DNA of 64,000 bases, taken from Yamagishiella unicocca (lineage: Eukaryota > Chlorophyta > Chlorophyceae > Chlamydomonadales > Volvocaceae). The translations under genes and the position numbers were made by a program. The stretch covers positions 124,001 through 188,000 of the forward strand of contig BDSL01000071.1 in NCBI GenBank assembly GCA_003116995.1, given 5' to 3'. Below the pieces are notes generated by a model, which made no database searches, was not told the origin of the DNA, and saw only the letters and a list, made by a program, of their open reading frames with translations. Every line of letters begins with the position of its first letter. Position 1 is the stretch's first letter. Below are positions 1 through 9,435 of the stretch, one piece after another.

Positions 1-1
1 G

Positions 2-2472
2 ACGGAAGAGGAGGGCGAGGAGGAGGGTGAGGAGGATCAGCTGAGCTATAGCCTGCAGCGCGATGCCCAGGCTGTAGCATCAGCGGTGCGGGCGCTGGAG
101 CGCATGGGTCGCGTAGATAAGGCCCAGCAGCTGCGCGAGCGCTTCACGGACCAGGTGGCGGACGTGCAGGCGAGGCTGGTGCGGGAGCGGCAGCTGCGGC
201 GGCAGGAGGCGGAGGCGGCTGCGAGACGGGACCGGCAGCAGCAGGAGATGACGGAGCTGCAGCGGCGGCAGTGGCAGGAGGATCAGGCCAAGGCGCTGAG
301 GTCGCAGCTGGTCAGGAAGCTGCGCAACACCGACCAGTGGCAGCAGATAAAGGTGGGGGGGAGGGCGCTGCGGAGGCCCTAACGGCATGGAAGGTTCGAC
401 AGAGGGGGCTCACCTGCCGGCTCCATCCGCACCTGATTGCCGCCCGCTCCACACTTTGGAACCGAATGCACACCTGGCGAGGACGCGGCCCTTCAGTTTT
501 TCGGTGTATACTAGTAGGCTGCAAACCTCCCGTTATATACTAGTAGGCTGCAACCCTCCCGTTATATGCGAGTAGGCTGCAACCCTCCCATTGTATGCGA
601 GTAGGCTGCAACCCTCCCGTTGTATGCGAGTAGGCTGCAACTCTCCCGTTATCTATGAGTAGTTGCAGCCCGCCTGGAACTGCTGGTCCCCTGGTCACTC
701 TTTCCGGCCGCTCCTTGTGGTCCTGCAGGTGCTGCTGTTCACGTACAAGGACGCGCTGGACGTCGAGTGCATCACCGCCGCCGCGTCACGCCTGGCGGAG
801 CTGCTGGCGACGGCGCACCGCACTGGCCGCGGCCTCGTGCTGCGGGATCGCAGCGAGCTGGGTGACCTGCTTGAGGGGCTGGGGGAGCTGGCGCTGCGGA
901 AGCTGGACGGCACCAGCGCAAGCCAGGCAGCCAGGTGTGCGCTGGGGCCTGGGCCCTGTGGGCCAGGGTTCGGACTTGGGGACTTGGGTACCGGTAGTAG
1001 TGACGAAAGGAGTAAGATAAGTGTTAGTTGGCTTTGGATGGCACGAGGAAATAGCAAATGTCACTCCTTCCCTTGTTATCGCCGTGGGCGCGTTTTAGCC
1101 TCCCAAGCCAAGCCTCAACTACGGTATGAACCAGCGCCTGCCCTCTTCCCACGTGCCCCCGCCCACATCCGCCCACACTTTCGTCCCTCCGCCACCATCC
1201 CGTCCCTCCACCATCCCGCCCACATCCGCCCACCATCCCGTCCCTCCGCCACCATCGCGTCTGGCCAGCCTGCTGACCTCCGTGGTCCGCATGCGCTACC
1301 TGGATGAGCGCCTGCTGGTGGGGCTGCTGAGGCGGCTACGAGACACGCTGGGCGACGCCACCAGCGAGCAGCTGGCAGCGGTGCTGGAGGCGCTGACGGC
1401 GTGCGGCGTGAGGCCCAGCGCGTGAGTTAGGACCCCCTGGGACAGGAGAGCGAGCTGGGAGCGGGGCGGACGTACCCTCAGTTCCTCAGTTCCTCGCCTG
1501 CCGCGCAATGATTCCGCCCCCGTCGACCCCTGAACTATCTTTTTTCGGTTTTACCTGTCTCTCGACTGCCGACCAACGGGTTTCCGTCGCCACGGAGCAG
1601 ACTGAGAGACGGACGCAGTCCCTGTTTGCAGAGTGATTCACCGGTCTACTCTCTGCCCCCCCCCAGGCCCTGGATGGAGACCTTTCTCACCCGCTGCGAG
1701 GACCTGCTGGAGGAGTTCGGCCCGGAGCAGCTGGCGGGGCTCGCGGTAAGGGGACGGGAGTATCGGCACGCCATCCGCGGACATACGCCTTCGATACGGT
1801 ACCATGAATCCATGCGCAGTCGTTGCCAGCTGCACACCACAACCCGCGCTCTCCTCCCGGCGTACATCACAACGCACAGGCCGTGTGGTGGCGGCAGCCG
1901 CACACACGTCGTGGTCGGTGAGGCGCCTGCTCGCGCCTGGCGCCTGCGCCTTACTTTCCTCGGCCTGACGCCTCCGCCTTACCTTCCTCGGCCTGACGCC
2001 TCCGCCTTACTTTCCTCGGCCTGACGCCTTCGCCTTACTTTCCTCGGCCTGACGCCTCCGCCTTACTTTCCTCGGCCTGACGCAGGTGTCGCTGGCGCAG
2101 CTGGGTGCTCATCCGGGGCGCTCGTGGCTTGGCTCCTACCTGGACGTGCTGCAGGTGGGTTGGTTTCGGAGGCAGCAAGACTAAATGATTAAGTTGCTTT
2201 GGATATGGTGGTCGTGATATGCCATTCCAGCCTCGGTTTGCCTCAGTTTGCCACAAACTACTGGAAAATGGCGGCCCTGCGCGCTCGGTTGCTTGTAGGA
2301 GCGCGAGAGCGAGCTGAGCCAGTCAACGGTTTCGGAGGCGGTCCGCGCCGTTGCGGTTCTGGACCGGCCGTTCCTGAGCGCGTGGCGCCAGGCGGCAGCA
2401 GTGCGCCAGCAGGCGCAGGCGCAGGCGCGGGCAATGGCGGCCGCTGCGGCGCAGCAGCAGCAGCGCGAGAAG
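2..2472 (+). CDS. Coiled-coil plus helical-repeat protein (FASTK/OPR-like), 5' end outside window
   Basis: Six exons join in one open frame: 2-352, 729-934, 1269-1421, 1667-1745, 2086-2154 and 2299-2472, with phases closing at every GT-AG junction. The first exon is acidic (EEEGEEEGEED) and then a charged coiled coil of about 90 residues. The later exons encode Leu/Ala-rich helices in pairs (for example RLAELLATAHR, RYLDERLLVGLLRRL and SEQLAAVLEALTACGV). This is the look of the OPR/FASTK-like repeats common in algal organelle RNA-binding proteins. No RAP domain or other C-terminal landmark is seen. The last exon ends ...AAAQQQQREK in phase 0, and the next compatible acceptor (2682) leads in frame into the GrpE exons. 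A TGTAA motif at 2607-2611 would allow the transcript to end here instead. The family call is inference; the exon structure is well supported. Confidence 0.6.
511..655. repeat. Intronic minisatellite, about five copies of a 29-30 bp unit
   Basis: Within the first intron (353-728) of the helical-repeat gene a unit containing GTAGGCTGCAACCCTCCCGT recurs about five times with few mismatches. It is noncoding. Confidence 0.85.
1130..1255. repeat. C-rich imperfect repeat in intron
   Basis: Repeats of CCCGCCCACATCCGCCCAC and CCATCCCGTCCCTCC alternate in the intron just before the 1269 exon. The sequence is low complexity and pyrimidine-rich. Confidence 0.6.
1925..2084. repeat. Intronic minisatellite, about 28 bp unit, five to six copies
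   Basis: The unit contains CTTACTTTCCTCGGCCTGAC followed by GCCTCCGC. The array runs up to the CGCAG acceptor at 2081-2085, so the last copy merges into the splice site. Confidence 0.85.
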
Positions 2473-2682
2473 GTAGGGTTGTTGGAGATTGGGGCCTGGG
2501 CTGCCAGCCTACCCTCAAGGGTTATTACATCGGCTGGAGGGGGCCCGCTGGGCTCCTGAAAGGCCGCATTTTGATTGCTTGCCATCCCCAACAAATGGCG
2601 CTTGTCTGTAAGGCAGAGTGTAGCCCGCACGCTGCGGCTGCTTTACCTTGCGAACCCTGCCCGCTCCTGCCCACCGTGTCAG

Positions 2683-4590
2683 CCGACCGACGCGCTGGCC
2701 TCTGTGGACGAGACGCTCTCTCTCCCAGAACTGCAGCAGCCGCAGCCGGAGGATGCCGTACGGGCGACGCTCCCACCCATGCACCCCAAGCAAAGCAGCC
2801 TGGAGCAGCCAGCGCAGGGCAGCAGCCCAGACCCTCACGCGCGACCCATGGGTCAGGCTGCTGCACGGCCCTCGGCGGGTTTCGATCGGCTGTCATTGGC
2901 CCCTGCGGCGCAGTCTATCGAGCTTGACGTGGACGCTGCCGACCTGTCGTACGGCGATGCCTCTGCTGAAGGCGCCCTCAGTTCGATAGAGACGGGCGAG
3001 GCCGCGGCCGCGGCGTCGCCTATGGTGGCAACCTCGCCTCCAGCCTTCAATGGCCGACAGCTGCCCGGCAGCTACAGTGTCGACGGGTACTATAGCCCTA
3101 ACCCATACGACGAGTATGGCAACATATACGACGAATCTGTCGATGAGGACGAAGAGCAGGAGGAAGGGGAGGAAGGCGACGAAGGCGAGGATTCGCTGAA
3201 TGGCGCGGAGGCGGTCTCGGACCTGGCAGGCGACCCCATAGCCACATTGGAAGGCCCAGCCTCAGGCTCGCCACCGACGCCGCAGAGCCCGGCAGGATCA
3301 ACGAGCTCCGATGTTCAGCAACAGGCGCCGAACGGCGCCGGGGGCGGCATCCGCATGTCTATCAATTTAGATCCGAGCATGCGTACGCCAGTGGCCGAGG
3401 CGGCGGGAGGACAGCAAGTGCCGGAGCAGGCGAGCGCGCCTAGCGAACCGGACGAGCCCCCGCCGCCGGCCCCGCCGCCGGTGCAACAGCAGCAGGAGAC
3501 GGAGGAGCGGGAGGTGGAAGAGCTGCAGGAGCGGTTGCAGGAGCAGGTTCCGGAGCCAAAGCCCCAACCAAGCGCGGAGGAGCTGGTTCAGGCGCGCGCC
3601 CTGCGGTCGCTGCTCCAGGAGCGGTACGAGGCGGCGGCTGCGCTACGGGATGAGCTGGAACAGCAGCAGCGGCGGTCGGCCGGGGCCGAGACGGTAGTTT
3701 CGGACGAGGAGGTGGCGGCAGCGGCCCGCTACATGATCGCAAGGGAGCAGCTGCAACGGCTGCAGGCCGACTTTGAGAACTTCCAGTAAGTGCCACAGCA
3801 GTGGTGAGGTCCTTGTCGCTTTCATGGCGGTGACGCAAGAGAAACGTGTATCAAGATGCTTCGTGCGGCAAGGCGCATCATTTGGTGTGCCCGTTACTTC
3901 GCTTAGTCAGGAATCCTCTCGACCGTGGTCTACGCCCAGATGTGAGTGCGTGCGGCAAGGCCCAAGCCATGGCACAGTTGCATACTGTTTCTTGTCTCAG
4001 CCATGGTCCTGCATGCTTTCCCGAGTAGCCGCCGCTTTGCCCATGTAGGCGTCGCGCAAACCTGGAGAAGGAGCAGTCCACTGCCCGTGTTAAGGCGGAT
4101 GTCCTCAAGCCGCTCCTTGGGATTGCTGACAATTTCGAGCGCGCAGCGACCCAGATCAAGCCTAAAACAGACGGCGAGCGGGCGGTGCACAACACCTTCC
4201 AGGCTGTCTACGGAGACATCAAGGAATTGCTAAAGTGGGTCGGGAAGGTCGACAACGAGGAATAGCTAACTACCTGACAGACGATACCGGACGTCTGCTC
4301 GACTGTGTAACTGTAATTATTATTCTGGTGCTTAACCGCAGCCGAAGCAAATAGTTATGGCCTGCAGAACGTCAACCTGTCCGTTTGTATTATTGCTTCC
4401 ACGCAGGAAGGAGGGCCTCGAAGAGGTCGGCGCGGAGGGCGAGGCGTTCGACCCAAATCTACACGAGGCAGTGATGCGTGAGGATCGCGATGACGTTCCG
4501 GACGGGACGGTGACGTGCGTGTTCCAGAAAGGTTATCGTCTGGGCGAACTTTTGGTTAGGCCGGCGCTGGTCAAGGTGGCCTACAGCTAG
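2683..4590 (+). CDS. GrpE-family nucleotide exchange factor (Hsp70 co-chaperone), probably organellar
   Basis: Exons 2683-3785, 4049-4234 and 4407-4590 join in phase. GrpE proteins form dimers that release ADP from DnaK/Hsp70. The GrpE part begins with a coiled coil (LLQERYEAAAALRDELEQQQ), followed by ENFQRRANLEKEQSTARVKA, which corresponds to the GrpE N-x-R-R-R region, then DVLKPLLGIADNFERA. The C-terminal beta domain shows FDPNLHEAVM and VFQKGYRLGELLVRPALVKV, which are diagnostic. About 300 residues before the GrpE core are acidic, Pro/Gln-rich and disordered (YDESVDEDEEQEEGEEGDE), far longer than ordinary GrpE. The first in-frame ATG in the long exon is at 2779 and gives no targeting peptide. 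The real start may therefore lie upstream, possibly in the preceding helical-repeat exons, with which the frame is continuous. A plastid or mitochondrial location is inferred. Confidence 0.88.
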
Positions 4591-5014
4591 GCCCTGCTGG
4601 GCGGCTGGAAGGCTAGCTGGGGCGATTTGCGTTTGTTTTCGGGTTGGAAATAAAAAACGAACTGCTAATGGAAAGAACATCAACGTGGATTGCGCATTGG
4701 CGTGGCAAGTTGGTAACGATCTTGCGTTTTTGCCCGCCGTCAGGCGATGGCCATGCGGCCGATCGCAGTACGGCATTTGAAAATTACAAAAGTGTCAAAT
4801 ATAAAAGCTCTGCCGCGTTCTCCTCCGCTTTACATCCACTTCTCCTCGCGTGATCCAGCGCTATACTATTCAGCACAATTTGGTCAATAGACACACGTCA
4901 AACAAAGGTTTCGGCGCTTTGGGCAGTGGAGCGGGCAGGAGAGGGTAGCATTACCTGCACCCTCGATCACATTGCAGCATTGCGCCGCAGCGTCTTCGTC
5001 CGCAACCAACAGCC
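4591..5014 (+). other. Intergenic: GrpE 3' flank and expansin promoter/5' UTR
   Basis: There is no gene here. It holds the GrpE 3' UTR (AATAAA-like run near 4647) and the expansin upstream region with a TATA box. I see no repeat or conserved structure. Confidence 0.6.
4800..4807 (+). promoter_or_regulatory. TATA box upstream of expansin
   Basis: TATAAAAG lies about 210 bp before the expansin ATG in a short AT-rich stretch, and it matches the canonical TATA consensus. No transcription start was measured. Confidence 0.5.
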
Positions 5015-8000
5015 ATGTCTCGCAGCTGGCTGATTGGCGGCGTGACGCTGCTGCTCACCGCGCTGACTTTCTGCGCGGCGGACTTGCCTTACCACCCGCT
5101 GCCGCTCTCCGGCTGGACGAACGGATCTTCTCTATTCTGGGGAGGTCCTCAGGTGAGCGAAAATGTGTGCAGCGCATTCAGGCTCTCCCGCGGCCCCCGT
5201 CCTGGGTCGGTCAGGCAGCGGAAGTCCATTTTGGCCTTCATCGCTCATTTTTCGCCATTATCTGTAGGATGGCCAAGACGACCCTTTCACTGTTCGTCTA
5301 CCACCAGGAGGTGCGGCTGCATGTCACCTTTGTAACCAGCGCCGCCATGTTTGCCGCGTTCTACCAGCGACCAGCCGTGCTGCGGCTTGGTCTCTTGTCT
5401 ACCAGATTTGATTGTGCGCGCGTCCCTTCGTGTGCGCAGCGTGTGGATACGGCGAGATGGACTCCAAGATGTGGCCCTTCTTCCTAGTGACGGGCGTTTC
5501 GCCGGACAGCCCGCTGGTCCGAGACCGGCCCCAGGTAAGCGCGCGGAACGAGCGCCGGCGGAAGATGGCTACTGGTTTCGGACTAACCCAGATCGCCGAC
5601 ACACGACCACTTGCTCATAAAGAATAATTAAGCTTTTGGAACTCCTGTCCAGCTGGATAGATGAACTACAGCGCGAGCGCGGCATTGTCTTCGCTGGTTC
5701 TGTGGCAGCGAGATGCCGGTGCCCGTTTACGCGACTATGGATTAAGACGGTCCTCCGGTCCCGCTGGTGGCTGCCGCTCCCGCTGGACGCCCTCGCCTGC
5801 AGGCATCTTGCGGCACCTGCCTGGAGGTCAAGTGCGTTTCACCCGACCCGAAGGTCAGCCTGCGCACCCGCGAGCTGCGTCCACTGCGCGCCAATCTTGA
5901 TCTGTCCACCTGTGCCGTCCCTGCTACATTCCTTTACAAGATGATTGCTGCTGCTTTCACCCTGAACCTCATCTTGACGCGTGTGTCCGCGTGATTTGAT
6001 TTGGGTCAGGCGCGCACATGGATCCCAGCACTTTGTTGCCTCGCTGCCTCCCTAACACATCCCGCCATCACCAATTCGTAACATTCGCCCAAATCTTATC
6101 TGACCCACATCGACTCAGGTCTGCACTCGCACCGACAGCGTCACCGTCGTCGTCACAGACGAGTGCCCCGACTGCACTGCCAACCAGCTCAACATGCACG
6201 CCTTCGCATTTGAGCAGATCGCCAGTCTTGATACCGGCAGCGCGGCAATCCAGTACCGCCAGGTACAGTGGCGACTGGCTCGAGAGTGTTATGGTTGCCA
6301 GGGGTTTTGGATTGCACACAAGAGTTCAGGAATCTTCCTCCCAGTGAAAGTGGTAGTTTGCGGTAATAATTTTATGCTACTACCTCGATTGTGCACGTCC
6401 GGGTAACCTCTTGCCTGCATCCTTGTACCACTGTCCGAAGCTTGTGCTAATTCAGCTACATTCTGCTTGTCGAACATGCAGTGAATACAACCGCATCCTT
6501 ATCTTCACGTGTCCCACCTGCCCTGTAGGTTGAGTGCTCGCCCGCCGACAACATCACCGTACGCGTGGACGGCTTCCGCGTGGTACAGGGCGGCTGGCTG
6601 CGGCTCAGCCTGAAATCGGTGGCCAGCGATGCGGGCGTGGTGCGAGTCGAGCTGGCAAGGTCCATGGTAGGCGTGGGGTGCCAAGAACTGGCTGATATCC
6701 AGCCTGGCATAGGCAAGACGTTACTCAGTACGGGTCCTATTGGGCTCTGTACGAAGCCTGCGTCCCTTTACTTGCCTGCACCTTCAAAATCTATTTTTCA
6801 GCGAGCCGTTGGCCCATTTGGGATTGTCGCAGAACGGCGCCGTTGGCAGCAACTCAACGGCCTCGACCAGCGCTGGAGACATCTCGCAAGCTGACACCCA
6901 GGCGCCGGCGCCTGAGGGTTCCGGGACTGGTGCGCTGCTCAACGCTACGGAAAGCAGCAGCAGCAACAGCAGCACCGATCGCGTTTGGAAGCCCATGGAC
7001 AACACTTACGGTGAGTATTTGGCATGCAGCGCGGTTCTGCTTTGTTTGGGCTTGTAGGGATGGGGCAAGGCAGCGAGCGAAAGGGGCGCTGCGTTTGAGG
7101 TTTTTAGACGTGAGTGTTGGGCTCATATGAGCAACATTAGAATTCTGTCGTGCCTTAGGAGGCGCAAACGCCTCTCTTCCCTTCTACCGTCGCCATAGCT
7201 CCGAACGAAGTTCAAGCCGAACGAAGTATTTAGCCACCCGCGCTGACTATGCCCTTGATCGCTTGGTACCACACGCTCCTGCTCCTGTAGGTGCCGAGTG
7301 GGAGATGTCCGCTCTGCCCTCTCCTCCCTATGATCTGCGCCTCACTGATCGCTACGGGCGCAAGGTAGTCCTCAGCCGCGTCATTACCAAGTCAGGCTCC
7401 ATCGGCGAAGTAAGCTGGCCACCCGTGGGCTATGCCGGTACTTGGTTGATGAGGACTAGCTGGGGGCTGAGTTCCTGCTTGCGCCCGTGCGGTTCACCAC
7501 GGCAGTAGTAATTATTACCGGTACAGTGGTCCAGTTGCGGACCAGGTCCGGGTAAAGACTGAGACTTGCTAAGTCCTTGGCCGAGTCCATGCCCGGCTGC
7601 GTTTTGCATTGGCGACGACAGGCTGGCATCTCGTTCCTTAATTACTGCACGCAACCCAACGATTGAGTACGACTCATTCACCGCGGTACCGCCCCTCTGG
7701 TCGCAGTTCCCCGGCCATGCGCAGTTCCCTGCTCTGGACAATGCCACCGTCAGTGCGCACGTGGGGAGCGGTGCGCCATATCAGGTGGGGTGAACACGAG
7801 CAACAATGACAGATTCGACATGACGAAAACCCGTTTTTCATGACCGTGACCGAGTAGCAACGTGTGATGCAGTTTATATGTTGCGCTACCAGACGAACAC
7901 GCAGTGCTGTCGGAAGTCTAACTTTGCTTGACATTCATCTGAACGTGCAGGAGCCCGACGACGTGGCGGCTGCTGAAACCCCCGAGCCGGTTCCCACGCC

Positions 8001-8325
8001 TTCACCTGCACCTGCGGCCGTGCCGGCGCCTTTGCCCAAGCCCGCCTCAGCTGCGATTCCGGCGCCTTTGCCCAAGCCCGCCTCAGGTCCAATCGCGGCG
8101 CCTTTGCCCACTCCAGCCTCTACGCCTAAGCCGGCCCCAAATCCCAAGGTCACTGCGGTGCCAACCAACAAGGCTGCACCCCCTACAGCGCCCAAAGCCT
8201 CAGCGCAGCAGGCGGCTGTCGTCAAGCCTGGGTCTGGCCGTCGCTTGCAGCAGCAGCAGCAACAGCGCCACCACCGTCAGCTGCGCCAGAGGACTCGCGG
8301 GCAGCGATCTGGGCCCATGCCCTAG
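5015..8325 (+). CDS. Secreted expansin with interrupted domain 2 and Pro-rich C-terminal tail
   Basis: Ten exons join to 460 aa: 5015-5152, 5268-5310, 5440-5534, 5803-5853, 6119-6262, 6529-6659, 6802-7010, 7291-7409, 7707-7784, 7951-8325. Residues 1-21 form a signal peptide (MSRSWLIGGVTLLLTALTFC). Domain 1, a GH45-like double-psi barrel, starts at GWTNGSSLFWGG and contains GACGYGEMDS, SCGTCLEVKC and VTVVVTDECPDC...LNMHAFAFEQIA, with the expected cysteines. Domain 2 (CBM63-like) is visible as WLRLSLKSVA, then WKPMDNTYGAEWEM, PPYDLRLTDRYGRKVV and QFP. Between its first strands and WKPM, about 60 Ser/Asn/Thr-rich residues are inserted (one exon, about 201-270). The last exon adds about 120 residues of PAPLPKPAS-type repeats, then Gln/Arg-rich sequence, like hydroxyproline-rich wall glycoproteins. 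Expansins loosen walls non-hydrolytically; a role in an algal glycoprotein or cellulose matrix is inference. One donor (GTCCAT after 6659) is weak but is required by the frame. Confidence 0.92.
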
Positions 8326-8842
8326 ATTCCAAGGGTCATCTTGCTACCTAGAGCATGGCAGCTGCAATTTGTAGGGGCTGGCATTACCGAGACGAACATT
8401 GCGGCCTGTACTGTTGGGGAGCTGCGAAGGCGGCAAGTGGTGCTGCAACTAACCACTTGCAAACATGTGTATCATCACTAGATGACGTAGAGCACAGGAG
8501 CATGGAAACGTTGTGCAGTGCATGGTAGCGCAGGTTTTTAGGGCGTTTCAGACATGGCGCTCTAGTGCCAGGATGGGGGTGGTCCCTTTGGACGCCATGG
8601 GGGCGTGTCTGCCCTAGCTGTGTTTGGAGCTAGAATGCACGAGCGAGCAAGCAATGCACGATGGGCGATGGCCTCATGAAAGTCGCGCGCCGTTGAGTAA
8701 ACACGGGTGTGCGGTAGTTGAAGGATGGTTTGCGTACGCATTTGTCGCAGGACATACAGATCTTTGGGTTGCATACATTCTGTGCTTCTACGTCACCTGT
8801 TTGACATGTTGCGACCCGGGTCGCGAGGGTGAAGCACTCGCT

Positions 8843-8847
8843 TGTAA
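8843..8847 (+). terminator. TGTAA polyadenylation signal, probably for expansin
   Basis: TGTAA is the standard poly(A) signal in chlamydomonadalean algae. This one lies about 520 bp after the expansin stop and before the EndoU promoter. Confidence 0.45.
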
Positions 8848-9284
8848 CACTCAAACAACACTTTTCCAACAGGCTGAAATACACACCTGCTGAATCCCAA
8901 CAGACTGAAATACACACCTGCTGAATTGTCAAACGCATTCTGGCATGTCAATTGAAGCTTGTAGAAATCTGCATTCCCGTCTCTTCAAAAAAAACCATGC
9001 CCATAAGGGGCACAGGGGCACTCGCCAGTTGCCATTTTCACGCCATCACGGACCGGGCACAGGACTTGTGGTAATGCCAGCATCCAGAAAATGATGTTTT
9101 TGGCATCTGGAGTCGATTATTAAGATTGCTTCGACTTTGCGCCGTGGCAAATCGAGCCTCCGAGGTTTGCAGAGCGGGGCAGGGCTTGCCGAAGCTCGCC
9201 CAGATGGTTAGGTACTGTCGGGACTCCGAAAATAAGATCCGCTGGCGATCAAGTCCTCGATCATATCCAACTTCTTACACGAGT

Positions 9285-9290
9285 TATAAA
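9285..9290 (+). promoter_or_regulatory. TATA box upstream of EndoU gene
   Basis: TATAAA lies about 145 bp before the EndoU ATG, in the sequence GAGTTATAAATGCGG. The assignment rests on position only. Confidence 0.4.
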
Positions 9291-9435
9291 TGCGGCCTCT
9301 TCGTGTTACGGCACCTTTCGGTTGGCGAACGCCGCGACGCCTGTACCCAACTGTGACAGTTCAGACTTCTTTAATAGGATACTTCCATACCTCACATAAC
9401 TGCATCCGGCTTGTAAACCTTTTGTCGAGGCTAGA

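Larger units (their letters stand above)
8326..9435 (+). other. Intergenic: expansin 3' UTR and EndoU upstream region
   Basis: No convincing coding sequence. It contains two direct copies of a roughly 26 bp segment (ACTGAAATACACACCTGCTG-like) at about 8870-8895 and 8900-8926, a TGTAA site and a TATA box. Confidence 0.6.

Noticed and set aside
80..388. 102-codon minus-strand open frame opposite the first exon
   Set aside because: Leu/Pro/Arg-rich shadow of the GC-rich coiled-coil exon on the + strand; no splice or domain support.
2575..2690. Apparent presequence in front of GrpE (LAIPNKWRLSVRQSVARTLR)
   Set aside because: The frame opens at TTG, not ATG, and the stretch is better explained as intron before the CAG at 2680-2682.
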